Shown one piece after another: positions 34,048 to 45,491 of a DNA stretch of 64,000 nt. The translations under genes were made by a program, and so were the position numbers. Origin of the DNA: Amphirosellinia nigrospora (lineage: Eukaryota > Ascomycota > Sordariomycetes > Xylariales > Xylariaceae). Every line of letters begins with the position of its first letter. Position 1 is the first letter of the stretch. The stretch covers positions 6,971,017 to 7,035,016 of the forward strand of contig SCHM01000004.1 of assembly GCA_004123355.1 (NCBI GenBank), written 5' to 3'. The notes under the pieces were generated by a model. The model was not told the origin of the DNA and did not search any database. It worked only from the letters and a program-made list of their open reading frames with translations.

Positions 34048-35436
34048 ATGGGAAACCCTTACTATTCGCCCAGCTATAACCCGTACCCTCCGCCGGTGTT
34101 AATCGGCACTGCGATTTTATTCATCATCGTGCCCGTCGTTGCAGTGTCACTCCGCTTCTACGCGCGATTAAGCACTGCCAATCGTTTAGGTGCCGACGAC
34201 TGGCTCGCCCTCCTAGCCTTGATTTTCTGTCTTGGTATCGCGACCGTGCAGATTATCGGTAGGTAGAGCAGACGCCGGTCTGTACACGTTACTCTCCAAT
34301 TCGGGAGCTGACGCGAAGTTTGTCTACAGCTACAAAGGACGGGGGACTGGGCGCGCACCAGCAGCCGGACGAAAATGGCGTTTTGGGGCCGACACCACAA
34401 CTTTACGTCTATGAGGCGACAAGATATGCGTACGAGGTGCTTGGGGCGGCCGGGTTGTGCATCATCAAACTCTCGGTGCTCTTCTTCTTCCGCCGGATCT
34501 TTAGCGTCCCCGCTTTCCTCGTCGTCAACAACATCGTCATCGGCCTGACGGCGGCCTGGGGAATCGCATACGTCTTCGCCCTCGCGTTCCAATGTACTCC
34601 GGTGTCAACGTTATGGAACAAGCTCGAGTCCGAGTATGGCGATAGCTGCGTTAATTTCCTTTCGTTATATCTATCGTTCGCGTATACCGATTTAATCCTA
34701 GACGTCGTCATCTTCCTCTTGCCTGTTCGGCCTTTGTGGCGTCTTAACCTGCCCATACGGTATAAGCTTGCGGTAGCTTCCGTCTTCTTCCTGGGTTCTC
34801 TGTCAGTATTATTCGTTGATTTGTACAGAATGGGCGGGAATGAGCTTCATAGGAGTAATGATTCTAATCTTATATCAGTATTATTGCAATCGGAGTCACT
34901 CGTACTATTATTTACACTTGGGGTACGCTATCACAAAATCTTGCATCCATCCAATCTTTTCATTAGCCGACGCAACGTGATTTGCTCGGTTTGCCTTACA
35001 TGTGAGTAAAATGCTAACTTAATTCGTCGCAGTCGTCGATTTTGCCAATGATAGACCCCTCCTACCAGCTAATGACCATAGTTGGTATTTCTCGGGAACT
35101 CTCTTCTGGCACCTGGTCGAGAATGGGGTGGCGGTACTGTGCGCTTGCATGCCGTCGTTCGCACCGCTGTTCAGGGGCAAGCTCGGAGGGGCCAAAAATA
35201 AGGACGCCGGCGCCGCAGCCATACCGAGAAGCCCGTATCATCGCGGAATGACGGCGCCGGTATCGCCGTATTACAAGCATATAGAAGACCATATCTTGCT
35301 GCATAGGCCGGGCAGCAATATAAACAGCAACCTCAACCTTGATGAACTCGCACCTCGGCCAGCTCTACTTAGCAATAGAACGAACGGCGAACGCCTGGAC
35401 GAAGAAAGTTACCACGCTACCCTGCACGCTCTGTGA
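34048..35436 (+). CDS. SAT4-like rhodopsin-domain membrane protein, paralogue 2
   Basis: Proposed exons are 34,048-34,258, 34,330-34,801, 34,879-34,922 and 35,033-35,436. They sum to 377 codons with stop, and every junction restores the pattern seen in the paralogue at 24,330. The N-terminus NPYYSPSYNPYPPPVLIGTA and blocks SLRFYARL, GADDWLALLALI, IKLSVLFFFRRIF, FQCTPVSTLWN, DLILDVVIFLLPVRPLWRLN and GTLFWHLVENGVAVLCACMP follow the first copy closely. Intron 1 is shared. The second intron of the first gene (before VLG) is absent here, whereas a new intron interrupts the helix after IIAIGVTRTIIYTW, leaving a 44-base exon. Function unknown; the cytoplasmic tail is unlike that of paralogue 1. Confidence 0.8.
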
Positions 35437-36380
35437 GAGTACCAAAATCTTAAGTCCGACACTCCGTTTTGGGGTTTTCAACCCAATATTTTCTGATATA
35501 CCTGGCCTATTTCCGAAGGAAATACCTACGTATAATAGAAGGAATGATGTATATACCACCAGCGAAGACCGGTAAAGGGTCAGACTAGAATGTAAATTAC
35601 TCTGCATATTTTCAATTTTAGACAAACTTTCAATAACTAACATCCCTACAGGGCCGCGTAGTATAGTCACCTAGTCTTATATCAGTCTTCTCCCAATCTT
35701 CTCCTAGTATAGAGAAGATAGGAAACTCGTGGCATACTTCAGTCTTCAATACGCGCGTATTCCCGATCCACTTTACTATCCCTATAATATGCGTATCACC
35801 TTACTCTTTCGGCCTATAGTGTCTCATGAAGCAACCACATCCCCGCGATTTTTATGTAATCAACTCTAAATCAACCATTTAGCGTGTGAAGTCATTTCAG
35901 AGTCTCGCGCAGTCGGTATTTCTGCTACCGAATACGATTGATAGACCTTCTCTTTTCATACATCACCAAGCACGATGACGTAGGCGGGGATGTCTTCAAA
36001 GCCGGGTGTTTTGCGGGGAAACTCCGCGTTTTCTCGACATTCCAACCCATCGAACATCCCATAGTCGACTTCTCCGCACTAAGGCCGTACCGACGACAAA
36101 CACAAGTTACCCCTGGCTTGTCGGTAGATTGCCGCCCGCGCGCGCGTAACGCGATCCACCAAGCCACAGGAAGCTCCTCGCAGGAATGCAAGGTTATGCG
36201 GTCTTCATACCGACCATTAGGCTGCGTGTTCGGTGACTTATGAGCCGAACGATGCAGGGCTAAATTGCTACTTAATATGCGAGATGAAGGCCAATTCAAA
36301 AGGTTGGTCGACCCCGGCACATTCCACCCAGAATTCGCCAGTTTTGGTGAAATATCCTGAGTGGAAGGACTAACACAGCC
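35437..36380. other. Intergenic; promoter region of the rhamnosidase gene
   Basis: Overlapping frames of 100-130 codons on both strands at 35,925-36,320 have no motif and mirror each other, so I do not call them. Confidence 0.45.
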
Positions 36381-39301
36381 ATGGCAGTATCAATCTTGCA
36401 AGTCTCATTCGAGCATCACCGGATTGCCCTAGGTATCGGCGAGGCTAGCCCGCGGATATCATGGCAGTTCGAGGGTGATGCGGGGAACTGGACTCAGAGC
36501 GGCTACAGCATCGAGGTGTCCCGACAGGGGAAGTCTGGTATCTTTAATGCCACTTCATCGGAGTCAGTCCTCGTAGAATGGCCGACAGTGGCGCTGAGCT
36601 CTGCCGAATCAGCCCTTGTTCGAGTTAGGGCATATGGTGCCGACAGCGGCGTCGACACCGATTGGTCCGAGGCTGTCACCGTTGAGACGGGGTTATTAGT
36701 CGACGATGACTGGTCTGGCGCGCTGATGATTGCCGCAAATAAGGATACTGAGCAGATCACCCCCCATCAGCCCATCCTCCTGAGAAAAGATTTCTCATTG
36801 GATAACAATATTTCGTCGGCGCGGCTGTACATCACTGCATACGGGCTTTATGAGGCTTTCATCAATGGAGGTCGAGTCGGAGATGCCGTGCTCGCCCCTG
36901 GCTGGCAATCCTACAACCACCGACTCGTCTATGATACCTACGACGTCACCAGTCTCCTCCAAAACGGTTCTAATGCCATCGGGATCCAGGTAGGCGAGGG
37001 CTGGTTTTCGGGCCGTATTGGATTTGATTCCGAACGGAATCTCTGGGGAGATACCCTGGGTGCGTTCGCTTTACTAGTAGTCACCAAGGCAGATGGCAGC
37101 AATGAGACAATCCCAACAGACTTGTCATGGTCTGCTAGCACGGGGGCTATCATTACTTCGGAGATCTACGACGGGGAACTATACAATTCGACGCTTGATC
37201 AACCCGGCTGGGCCACGGCAGGTTTCACGCCCTCTAATGCCACGCAATGGATTGGCGTCAAAGAACTTAAATCCCCCGTGGGCCGGCTATCTGCACCAGA
37301 TGGCCCACCAATCCAACGCACAGAAGAGGTCGAGCTGAAGCAGGTCCTTAAGTCACCTTCTGGTGCCACAGTCCTAGACTTTGGGCAGAATCTCGTGGGT
37401 TGGCTTCATCTCAATGTGACTGGATCGGCTGGCACCGCGATAAAGATGGTGCATGTAGAAGGTAAGCAAACGACACCAGCGTTATAGCAAGAAACCTCCT
37501 CTATCTTAGCGGCAGTCCAGCTAATAATCATCTTAGTACTCGAGAACGGGGAGATCGCTACGGGGCCACTGAGAACAGCTAAACAAACCGACACTCTGGT
37601 CTTGTCTGGCAGCGCACAAACGTGGGAGCCGACATTCACGTATCACGGATTCCGATACGTGCAGGTGGATAATTGGCCCGTGGAACAAACGCCCCTGGAC
37701 AAGAACGCCGTCAAGGCCATAGTCGTGCACTCTGACATGCAGCGGACGGGCGCGCTCGAGCCTCGGATTCGCTCCTCAATCGACTTCTTAGCAACGTCCT
37801 CTGGAGCTGTAAGTCACTGCATTGACAAGCATTTTTTCTTCTCTGAGGCGTCCTTGGTTATGTTACTGACGTTGCCTAATACGATGATACAGTGAGGGGC
37901 AATTTCATGATGTACCGACGGACTGCCCCCAGCGAGACGAGAGATTGGGATGGACGGGAGACGCGCACGCGTTTGCTCCCACCGCGAACTTCATGTATGA
38001 CACCGCGGGATTCTGGCGAGCTTGGATGAAAGTGAGTACATTCCCTTCTTCGACCCGCAATGAGCCCTATTCAGTCCTAGTGTACTTTGAATTTGGTCGT
38101 ATTAACTAGGTACCAGGACGTAGTATCTGAACTCCTCGATGTTGGCAGTAAGTCCACCCCAAATCAATAGCCGTAAATAATTCGACGAGCTTTACGGCAT
38201 GAAATACTAATATCACGCATAGATATCGTCCCCGTTGTCGTCCCCTACGTGCCAGCCGTGGGACCCATAATGCCCACGGCCGTCTGGGGAGACGTAGTGG
38301 TAGCAAATGCATGGAACATGTACCAGGCATTTGGGGATATCGACGCCCTGAAAGCACAGTACACGGGAGCGCAGGCGTGGGTTGACAAGGGCATCCCGAG
38401 GGGCGCAGACGGGCTCTGGAACCATACTTACTATCAGTTCGGCGATTGGCTCGACCCCAAAGCCCCCGCAGATAACCCCGGGGCCGCGACTACGGACTCT
38501 GGTCTTGTCGCCGACGCGTACCTCGTCTACGTCACTGGTCTAGTAGGGAAGATGGCGGCTGTGCTCGGACTAAACGACGATTCGGCGAAGTACCAGGATT
38601 CCGTCAACACGTTGACAAGGGCATACCAGTCGGCTTGGGTCAGTTCCACCGGCACAGTCCAAAACGAAACGCAGACCGGGCTCGCGTTATCGCTGTACTT
38701 CGGCCTCCTTCCCGCGGGTCAGGACGCCCCGGCCGCCAGCCGCTTGCAGAAGATCATCGCGGACAACGACTACAAAGTTGGCACGGGGTTTGCGGGCACG
38801 CATCTCCTGGGGCAGACGCTGACGCAGTACAACCTTACCGACGAGTTCTACGCCATGTTGATGCAGACCTCGGTACCATCATGGCTGTACCAGGTCGTGG
38901 AGAACGGCACGACGACGTGGGAGCGCTGGGACAGCCTGTTACCCGACGGTTCGCTCAACTCGAACATGATGACCTCGTTCAACCACTACGCTTTCGGCTC
39001 GGTCGCTAACTGGATGGTCCGCACCATCGGCGGACTCGCACCCGCCGAGCCCGGCTGGAAGACGATCGCTGTCGCGCCTATCCCTGGCGGTGGTCTCACG
39101 AGCGCTAGGGCGGCGTATCTTTCGCCTTATGGGAAAGTATCGACGGAGTGGGGTCTCGATGGCGGCGTGTTCAACTTGAAAGTAGTTGTCCCGCCGAATT
39201 CGAAGGCCGAGGTTACCTTGCCGGGCGATAACCAGAGGGTTACGACTGTGGGAAGTGGGACGCATACGTTTCAACTCTTCGGGCGTGAAGGCGAAGCTTA
39301 A
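36381..39301 (+). CDS. Alpha-L-rhamnosidase, glycoside hydrolase family 78
   Basis: Removes terminal alpha-L-rhamnose from plant polysaccharides (rhamnogalacturonan side chains) or flavonoid glycosides. Exons 36,381-37,461, 37,537-37,808, 37,897-38,031, 38,117-38,147 and 38,223-39,301 give 865 residues, all in frame. The N-terminal beta-sandwich domains contain PRISWQFEG, LYITAYGLYEAFINGGRVGD and LAPGWQSYNHRLVYDTYDVT. Next come VLDFGQNLVGWLHLNVTG and YHGFRYVQVDNWP. The catalytic (alpha/alpha)6 barrel has DVPTDCPQRDERLGWTGDAH, WNHTYYQFGDWLDP, GFAGTHLLGQTL and WERWDSLLPDG, then MTSFNHYAFGSVANWM. A C-terminal beta domain follows. The DERLGWTGD and WERWD blocks carry the family's acidic residues. 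No signal peptide is visible, so it is probably intracellular, as for many fungal GH78 enzymes. The 31-base fourth exon is unusually small. Confidence 0.92.
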
Positions 39302-39742
39302 TGAAAAATAGGATTGTTGTTTTGGTTTCTGGTATATCTTAACTAGTAGATTCAAGTTTAGGTACATAGGCATCGCTATAAAATATAGTCTAGTGCGTTG
39401 TGCTTATCTCTCTCTCTTACGACATGATGCTTGTAGCCAAGAGGAGTTTTAAGGAGACATGTCGGTTTTATGGGATTGCCCGCTCACCTTACTATTATGG
39501 CGTTGCTAAATGTGCACAGTCAATTATAAGTTTAGCTAAAGAATGCGAACTTCAAACCCCTAAAACTGTCGTAGATATCCCAGGGCATCGTCGTCCAGGG
39601 GAGTAAGTACTTGCTTTCGGCAAACGAGATCTTGCTCTTATCTTAGCAATTAACAAGCGAGTACTAGTATGCGTAGTTATACTAAACACTTGGCCGCCGA
39701 TGATATAAACATATAGCCAAGGCCAAAGATAAATTGTCGAGA
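39302..39742. other. Convergent intergenic region
   Basis: 3' regions of the rhamnosidase and the AAGAB-like gene. A 68-codon plus-strand frame (39,400-39,606) has no support. Confidence 0.5.
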
Positions 39743-40818
39743 TCAGAATTCCTTCATCACCTCTGCCACGGCTTTCGCCGCAGCGCGCTTCCGCTGGTCT
39801 TCAGGCAGGCCAACATTCGTATCTCTAACAGCCTGGAGCTTAGCCATCATGCGCTCCATCTTCTGTATATCCTCGTCGTCGAGCGAGTCTTCTTCTGTTT
39901 CTCCCGGTGTCTTGCCTTTGCTTTCGACGGCGGCGCTGTCTGTGAAGTCTTCTCCGTCATCTTTCCCCGCATTCCATATCGCACGTTTCAGACCCTCGAA
40001 GTCTTCTCGGTCGAAGCCGAAATCGAGCTCTTCGGGGTCTAAATCGGTCCCGTCGGGATCCTTGCCCGTCTCCTTTCTCGATTCTAACTCTGCTTCTATG
40101 TAAATCGGATCCGAGATCTCCTGCCAAGGGGTTGTCCCAGTCATTTGCCTCTAGCGCCTCCAGGGCGCGCGGTATCCCAGTTTTCTCTGCCGATTCACCG
40201 TAAGCTGGGGATCATTCATAGAGGACAGAAATTGATGGCGCACCTCCAAACTCATTCCGCGACGATGGCGTCGACTGGCTCCTGACCTGCACGAACTCCA
40301 GCCCGGATTCGGTGCAGCAGTCCTCCCAGACATCGACGTCGTCAATCTCGCCGACGCCGAGACACAACCCGACACCGTCCCATCCCCAGCCGCCCAGGCC
40401 ATCTTTCACGACCTTTCCGACTTGCCGTATGAGTTCTTTTGCTGAGTTTCCCTCTTCTGAATTCGAGTGGACGGGTAGGGCGAAAACGACCATCACGCCG
40501 CCGAGCACCTCAAGCACCTCTTTTGCCTCAGGGGACAGGAATGAGGCGGACCATTCTGAGGGCGATGATATGAGATCCAGCCATATCGGCACCTCTGCTG
40601 TGTAATATGCCGTTTTGAGAGACAGGTTGTGCGATGCGCCCGCTAGTGTTGTTGATGTCTGTTCAGGCGTTGTGCCGGTGAGGTCTGGGGTGTATTAGTC
40701 ATAACATGTGTAAGGGATCGAATAGTGAGGGCGTTGCACCTTTCATCACCCGACTGAGGTGCTGTATTGAGTCGGCCGATGAGACGGCTAATATCCGCCG
40801 GGGATTTGTAACCTCCAT
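39743..40818 (-). CDS. AAGAB (p34) / Irc6-like adaptor-chaperone protein, one frame break
   Basis: Small-GTPase-like protein that helps assemble AP-1/AP-2 clathrin adaptors (alpha/gamma-adaptin-binding protein). The ATG at 40,818 gives MEVTNPRRILAV. After an intron ending at 40,685 come LTGTTPEQTSTTLAGASHNL, PIWLDLISSPSEWSASFL, GGVMVVFALP, GWGWDGVGLCLGVGE and RNEFG. A very short intron (about 40,243-40,205) leads to EKTGIPRALEALEANDWDNP. The C-terminal helix block has LDFGFDREDFEGLKRAIWNA, DDEDIQKMERMMAKLQAVRD and AVAEVMKEF before the stop. DNP and the following WQEISDP are one base out of register near 40,126-40,127. Because the rest is well conserved, I suspect a sequence error. The first donor site is uncertain by a few bases. 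Confidence 0.75.
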
Positions 40819-41292
40819 CTTCGGGAATTCTGTTTACTATAGGTAGCTCGTGATGCCTAAGAGATGGCCATGGAGGGGCAATGAATGAAGGGAACGCATG
40901 TTTGCCCGCTATTGTTTGTATTATGAGAATAACCCCAATACTAGCATTTCTGATCCCGTTATACGTCAATTCTATGTGGGATATTTGCATGCTTGTGTTC
41001 CTGGTGCCGAGATGTTGTGTCCAACAGAGGCCACTTTCCAGGGCAATATGTTGATGCGGTTCAATGTGATATTGATCATAAAATAACAAGAACGGCGAAG
41101 GTATGTAGACGAGAAGGGCATCACAGAGTTCAAATAGTTATATACAATGCAGTTCTTAGACAGTTTTGCCATCCGCCAATCAGTCCAAGATCCGCAGAGT
41201 AGCATCGAGATCCCATCATATCCTCCATCACTTACCCATCACACCCAAATAAACTACATTTCATCCATCCCCCACCTACTGAGATCCGAGCA
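40819..41292. other. Divergent promoter region
   Basis: Lies between the AAGAB-like gene (minus) and the cupin gene (plus). No gene is seen. Confidence 0.5.
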
Positions 41293-41695
41293 ATGTCTCA
41301 CCCCGCCCCAACCCAACCCGTCCACCTAGCCAGGGGCTCCTCCCTCCAACCCTCGGGGGCCAGACGGAGGGGATGATCCGCTCGAACGCGATAGTCGACA
41401 AGTGCGACGGGATCTGCGCCTCGAGCATGCTCGCGAAGCCGCACACGGCGTCGGCCGTGCACCACCACGGCGCGCAGGACACGGTGGTGTACGCCGTGTC
41501 CGGGCGGGGCGCCGTCGTCAGCGAGGGCGGGAAGAAGAGAGTCGAGCTGGAGCCGGGGGATTATGCCCTCATACCTGCCTTCATGGAACATCAGGAAGTG
41601 AATGATGGAGATGAGGATGTTGTCTGGACTATCGTCCGTAGCGGGAGGGTGCCTGAGGTTGTCAATCTTACTGGCTGGGGTGGTGAGCCTGTTTG
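41293..41695 (+). CDS. Single-domain cupin protein, one frame break near the start
   Basis: Small cupin of about 134 residues. The core is IRSNAIVDKCDGICASSML, then HHHGAQDTVVYAVSGRGAVV (metal-binding cupin motif 1 with its histidines), VELEPGDYALIPAFMEHQEV (motif 2, PGD...P...H) and a short C-terminus. The start MSHPAPTQPVHLARGSSLQP reaches a run of five G (41,355-41,359) and then loses frame. A sixth G would give PSGGQTEGMIRSN without a stop. I read this as the same homopolymer problem as in the prenyltransferase. Substrate unknown. It lies upstream of the coactosin-like gene, convergently. Confidence 0.7.
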
Positions 41696-41948
41696 AATCG
41701 AGGGTATTGGGTGCTTTGACGAACGTCGATATACTTGGATGGAGAATTATCTGGGAGGGGGGTCTTGTTTGGTAGATACCTCATGAAGATCCCACGCGGC
41801 ATGAACTATGAACCCGTCATCATCATCAGCACCGTCTATTGAACGTGTATATATATACGCCGCTATCCAACGCAGATCCGGCTTTTCTATATCCATCGCG
41901 GACGCCCGGCCCAAAAGCACAATCACAATCCAAACATCTCTCCCATCC

Positions 41949-42389
41949 CTATCCCCTGCCACCATTATAATCCGCGCCCCCAGCCTTCCTCAGCCGCGCC
42001 ACGATCTCCCTCTCGTCGAGATCGGACCGATCGCGCGCATCGACCTGGATGCTGTGGTGCGAGAGCACCTTCTTGACGTTGGCGCCCTCGAACCCGACGC
42101 GCGCCTTCCGCATGACCTTGGTGTTCTCGCCGATCCAGATGACCAGGGCGAACTTGACGCGCCGGCTCTCCGTGTCGTTGGCGTACTCGACCCGCACGTA
42201 CCCGTACTGCGCCTCGCCCGGGTCGAACCGCGCCGCCAGCTCGGCGATCCCGCCCGTCCCCGTCCCCGAGAGCTTGAGCTTGTCGCCGACGCCGCTCGCG
42301 TACGAGATCAGCAGCCAGTTCGTCTCCTCCTTGTCGGACCGCACGGCGTCGTAGGCGGCGAGGATCTCGGGGGCGTCGGTTCCAGACAT
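41949..42389 (-). CDS. Coactosin-like ADF-homology actin-binding protein
   Basis: Intronless 146-residue frame starting MSGTDAPEILAAYDAVRSD. A single ADF-H domain fills the protein: NWLLISYASG, YGYVRVEYANDTESRRVKFA, LVIWIGENTKVMRKARVGFE and VKKVLSHHSIQVDARD. The IWIGE..KVM.KAR..... pattern with the long C-terminal helix is that of coactosin, which binds F-actin rather than depolymerising it. A TATATA stretch and CT-rich DNA upstream (42,440-42,500 read on the minus strand) fit a promoter. The family is conserved and single-copy in most filamentous fungi. Confidence 0.85.
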   Translation of the reverse strand: MSGTDAPEILAAYDAVRSDKEETNWLLISYASGVGDKLKLSGTGTGGIAELAARFDPGEAQYGYVRVEYANDTESRRVKFALVIWIGENTKVMRKARVGFEGANVKKVLSHHSIQVDARDRSDLDEREIVARLRKAGGADYNGGRG

Positions 42390-43381
42390 AATTGTGTTTT
42401 ATTCTTCTTCTTCTCTTTTCCCGCGTTTTCTCTTTGTATATATTGATATGTATATATGTATATCTGTAGGCGTAGGTTTGGTCTTTTTTTTTGTCCCTTC
42501 GTTTACCCTCTCTGAGGACCAACGGTGTGTCTCAGGCTTTGGTGGGGGGGGGGGACTGGAACTGGAGGGGTAGAGGGGTCGCGTGCGCCGTGGCTTATTC
42601 GCTAGATTCGCTAGATTCGCAGAATGAAGGATGTCACGACACCAATTGAAGGGATATATATATATGCAAAAATTAAGGTGGCACGTCGTATTGATAGGGA
42701 TCGTATCATAAGACCCCTTTTACGAAACGGGGATACTTGTGCTTTATTAAACTTGCAGTAGTACCATTATGGACCATTATGGGTTATGTATCAGTGTCTG
42801 CAGGTGGTCTTGCACGAATAGCTCAAGTGCTAGCGGCCGTCAGCCAACCGGCAGACTCACTCTTATAGCTGCCCCCTGAATAACAAGATTCATGCAATCA
42901 TTTCAGCTCAGCTTTGGATGCATCGCAACGAGCTCCCTCCCGGCCCAAAATAAAAAAACAGGGTGCGAGATCATCATCAGTCATATTCATCCATTCAATT
43001 ACGCACTTTTCTTTTCACCAAGCCATCTACAAAGATCTTCAACACCTGCGCTATGCCGACCCCCCAGCCCAGCCCAGCCCAGCTCAGATCCCGGCGCCCT
43101 CACTTGTACCCGATAAATCCCCGGCCTCAAGACTCATTTCTCCCAACAGATTGCCCGAGTATAGCATCCTTTGTGGAACCATAGCTATAGTCCAATCGAG
43201 ATTACACACTCAAAAGTCAAGAGTTGTCGAGGATATGAGAATGACGAGTCAACGGCCCCGCGGGCAAACATTTCGTTGACGTTTTATCATGTGTGTGCAG
43301 GGGATGTGCTATGTTCCCCACCAACAGAGCTAGTCCTCATCGTCGCGACCGTCGTGATGGCCCGTGTTTCCCTCTGTCTCT
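42390..43381. other. Intergenic between coactosin-like and eIF2-gamma genes
   Basis: Holds a C(10)/G(10) homopolymer near 42,543-42,554 and a TATATATATA tract near 42,655. Plus-strand frames here have no motif. Confidence 0.5.
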
Positions 43382-45491
43382 TTACATGCTAGTCGGCTCT
43401 AGGATGTCGCCTGCCGTAATAGTTGCCCAACCAATGAGACGCCAATGCTTTTCAATACGCCGACTGAGAGCAATTTTTTCTGTTCGTGGCGGTAGGGTCA
43501 GCATTTGTTGCAACGAGATGCAGGCTATATGACACGGAGGATTCGGGGACGTGGAAGATCCTTGGGTCAAAAACATAGTTGCGGGGCTCACCTCCAATAT
43601 TTGTGCATGCGGGACTTGTTAATACAAGCTTAGCAGCATCTCGCTTGATGGCAGCAACCTTGGCTCCAGTTGACGTCGATCCAATGTTGACCATGAGAAT
43701 CTCGTTCTTCGCTAGTTTCTCAACCTTGCGTTGTTTGCCATCTGCCACACCGAGAAGTCGTCGGAGTAGGTAAAAGTTGACCTCGATCTGGCCATAAATA
43801 TCGGGGGATCTTCCCCTGAGACCAAGAACGAAACCAACGAGACGATCAGCTCTGCACAATGTCGGGTCAATTCGTGTACCGACACCAATCAACCCACCAG
43901 GAACGGCGTATTTAAGGTCGTTGGCCTCGGAGTTCAGTGACACGACACGGCTGAAGATCGGAGTACACCTGAGATTGCCCTTATCATCACGAGTGACGAT
44001 ACCGGGACGAATCTCGATTTCATCTCCCATCTTCAGCATACCGTGAAGGATACTACCACCAGCAACACCGCCTTTGAGCTCCTCGATGTCGGCACCCGGC
44101 TTGTTAACGTCGAAAGATCGGATAACCATCATGTAGGGATCCATGGAGAAGTCCCGCACGGGGACTGGGATATTGACGAGTGCATCATTGACGGCATCAA
44201 TGTTCATCTTCAGTTGGGCAGAGATGGGAATAATGGGTGATTTGCTAGCAACAGTGCCTCGTATGAACTGTTGAATCGATTCTAATTACTGTCAGCATAT
44301 TCACTTCGCACGCACGTGCGACTAAGCGGGGATTTTGCTCGCTGTCGCCCAAATCCGACCTACCATAATGCTTCATGGCCGTTTCACTCTTGATAAGATC
44401 CACCTTGTTTTGGAGGATGATGATGTTCTCTGCCAAACTGTCAGAAATGTTTTACCTTCTGCGACATACGCCAGGCGACATCGACAATTGCTAGCCGAGG
44501 TCAGGCATGCCCAGGCATTCGAGGATAGACATACCCAACTTCATGATCTCGACGGCGGCCAGATGTTCGGACTATACTTTGTCAATTCACGACTCCAACG
44601 TATCGAGTGTCGATGCGCGCTTACTGTTTGGGGTTGAGGGCAGCTTTCGTTACCAGCAACCAGCTATTCCATGTTAGCGCCTCATACAGAGGATAAACGA
44701 GGACACGGCGCGGGACAATAAGACTGACAAGTAAAGCTGCGTCCATGACAGCGGCACCTGATAACTATCAAGGAATTAGCTTAAGTAACGCTTCGGGATG
44801 ATCAGTTGTATGTACCATAGTACTCATCAGAATATCGTGACCTGTTTACCGTCAGCCTCTATTCGCCACCACGGCTCGCATCAACTACATACCGGGACAG
44901 TCAACGAAACTGACGTGCCGTAAGAGCTGGTATGTTCCACCGCATCCTTCACGCTCGCATGGAGGGTCGACTCGTTGATCGCTCTTGTAAGATCGGAAGC
45001 ACGTGGGTCGTGGGCATTCCTCATTGTTACACTTATATATCTTGGCATTTGCGTAGCCCAGCTTGATTGTGATATTGCGGATAAGTTCTGCAGCGACAAG
45101 TCAGCATTTCCGCCGTCGCGCAACCAAAAAGGAGGCCATCCAGACGGCTCAAGGGACAGGGACACGGACCATTCTTGAAGCGCACAGTCTGGACACCAGA
45201 GATGGCCTTGACTACGGTAGATTTCCCGTGGGCGACGTGACCGATAGTGCCAATGTTGATAGTTGCCTGTCGGGCAATGATCTCCGGGGTCGTCGGCGTC
45301 AACGTCGAAATATCGAGATCTTTGGGGTCGGTCTGGGGCGGCAGAGGCGGTCTCTCGACGGCAGGCGGCGCAGATATGGGCGTCTTCAGCTGGGTCTGGG
45401 GCTCAGTCTCGGATTCAGATCCGCTCTCTGACCCAGAGTCCACCTCTGGTACCTCTGGGTTTTCGGCGGTTTCGGGCTTGTCGACCGTCAT
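43382..45491 (-). CDS. GCD11: Translation initiation factor eIF2 subunit gamma
   Basis: GTP-binding core of eIF2, which brings initiator Met-tRNA to the 40S subunit. Nine exons read in frame: 45,491-45,170, 45,087-44,893, 44,841-44,816, 44,764-44,729, 44,663-44,625, 44,571-44,535, 44,429-44,364, 44,281-43,592 and 43,479-43,382, giving about 502 residues. After an acidic, low-complexity N-terminus come G1 GHVAHGKST, switch region [15 protein letters not shown], the zinc-knuckle cysteines [18 protein letters not shown]3 [23 protein letters not shown]4 NKVD and G5 SAQLK. Domains II and III follow ([43 protein letters not shown]). It ends in the conserved [16 protein letters not shown]. Exons 3-6 are only 26-39 bases each. 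The donor of intron 1 (GTCCGT) is non-standard. Everything else is intact. Confidence 0.93.
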
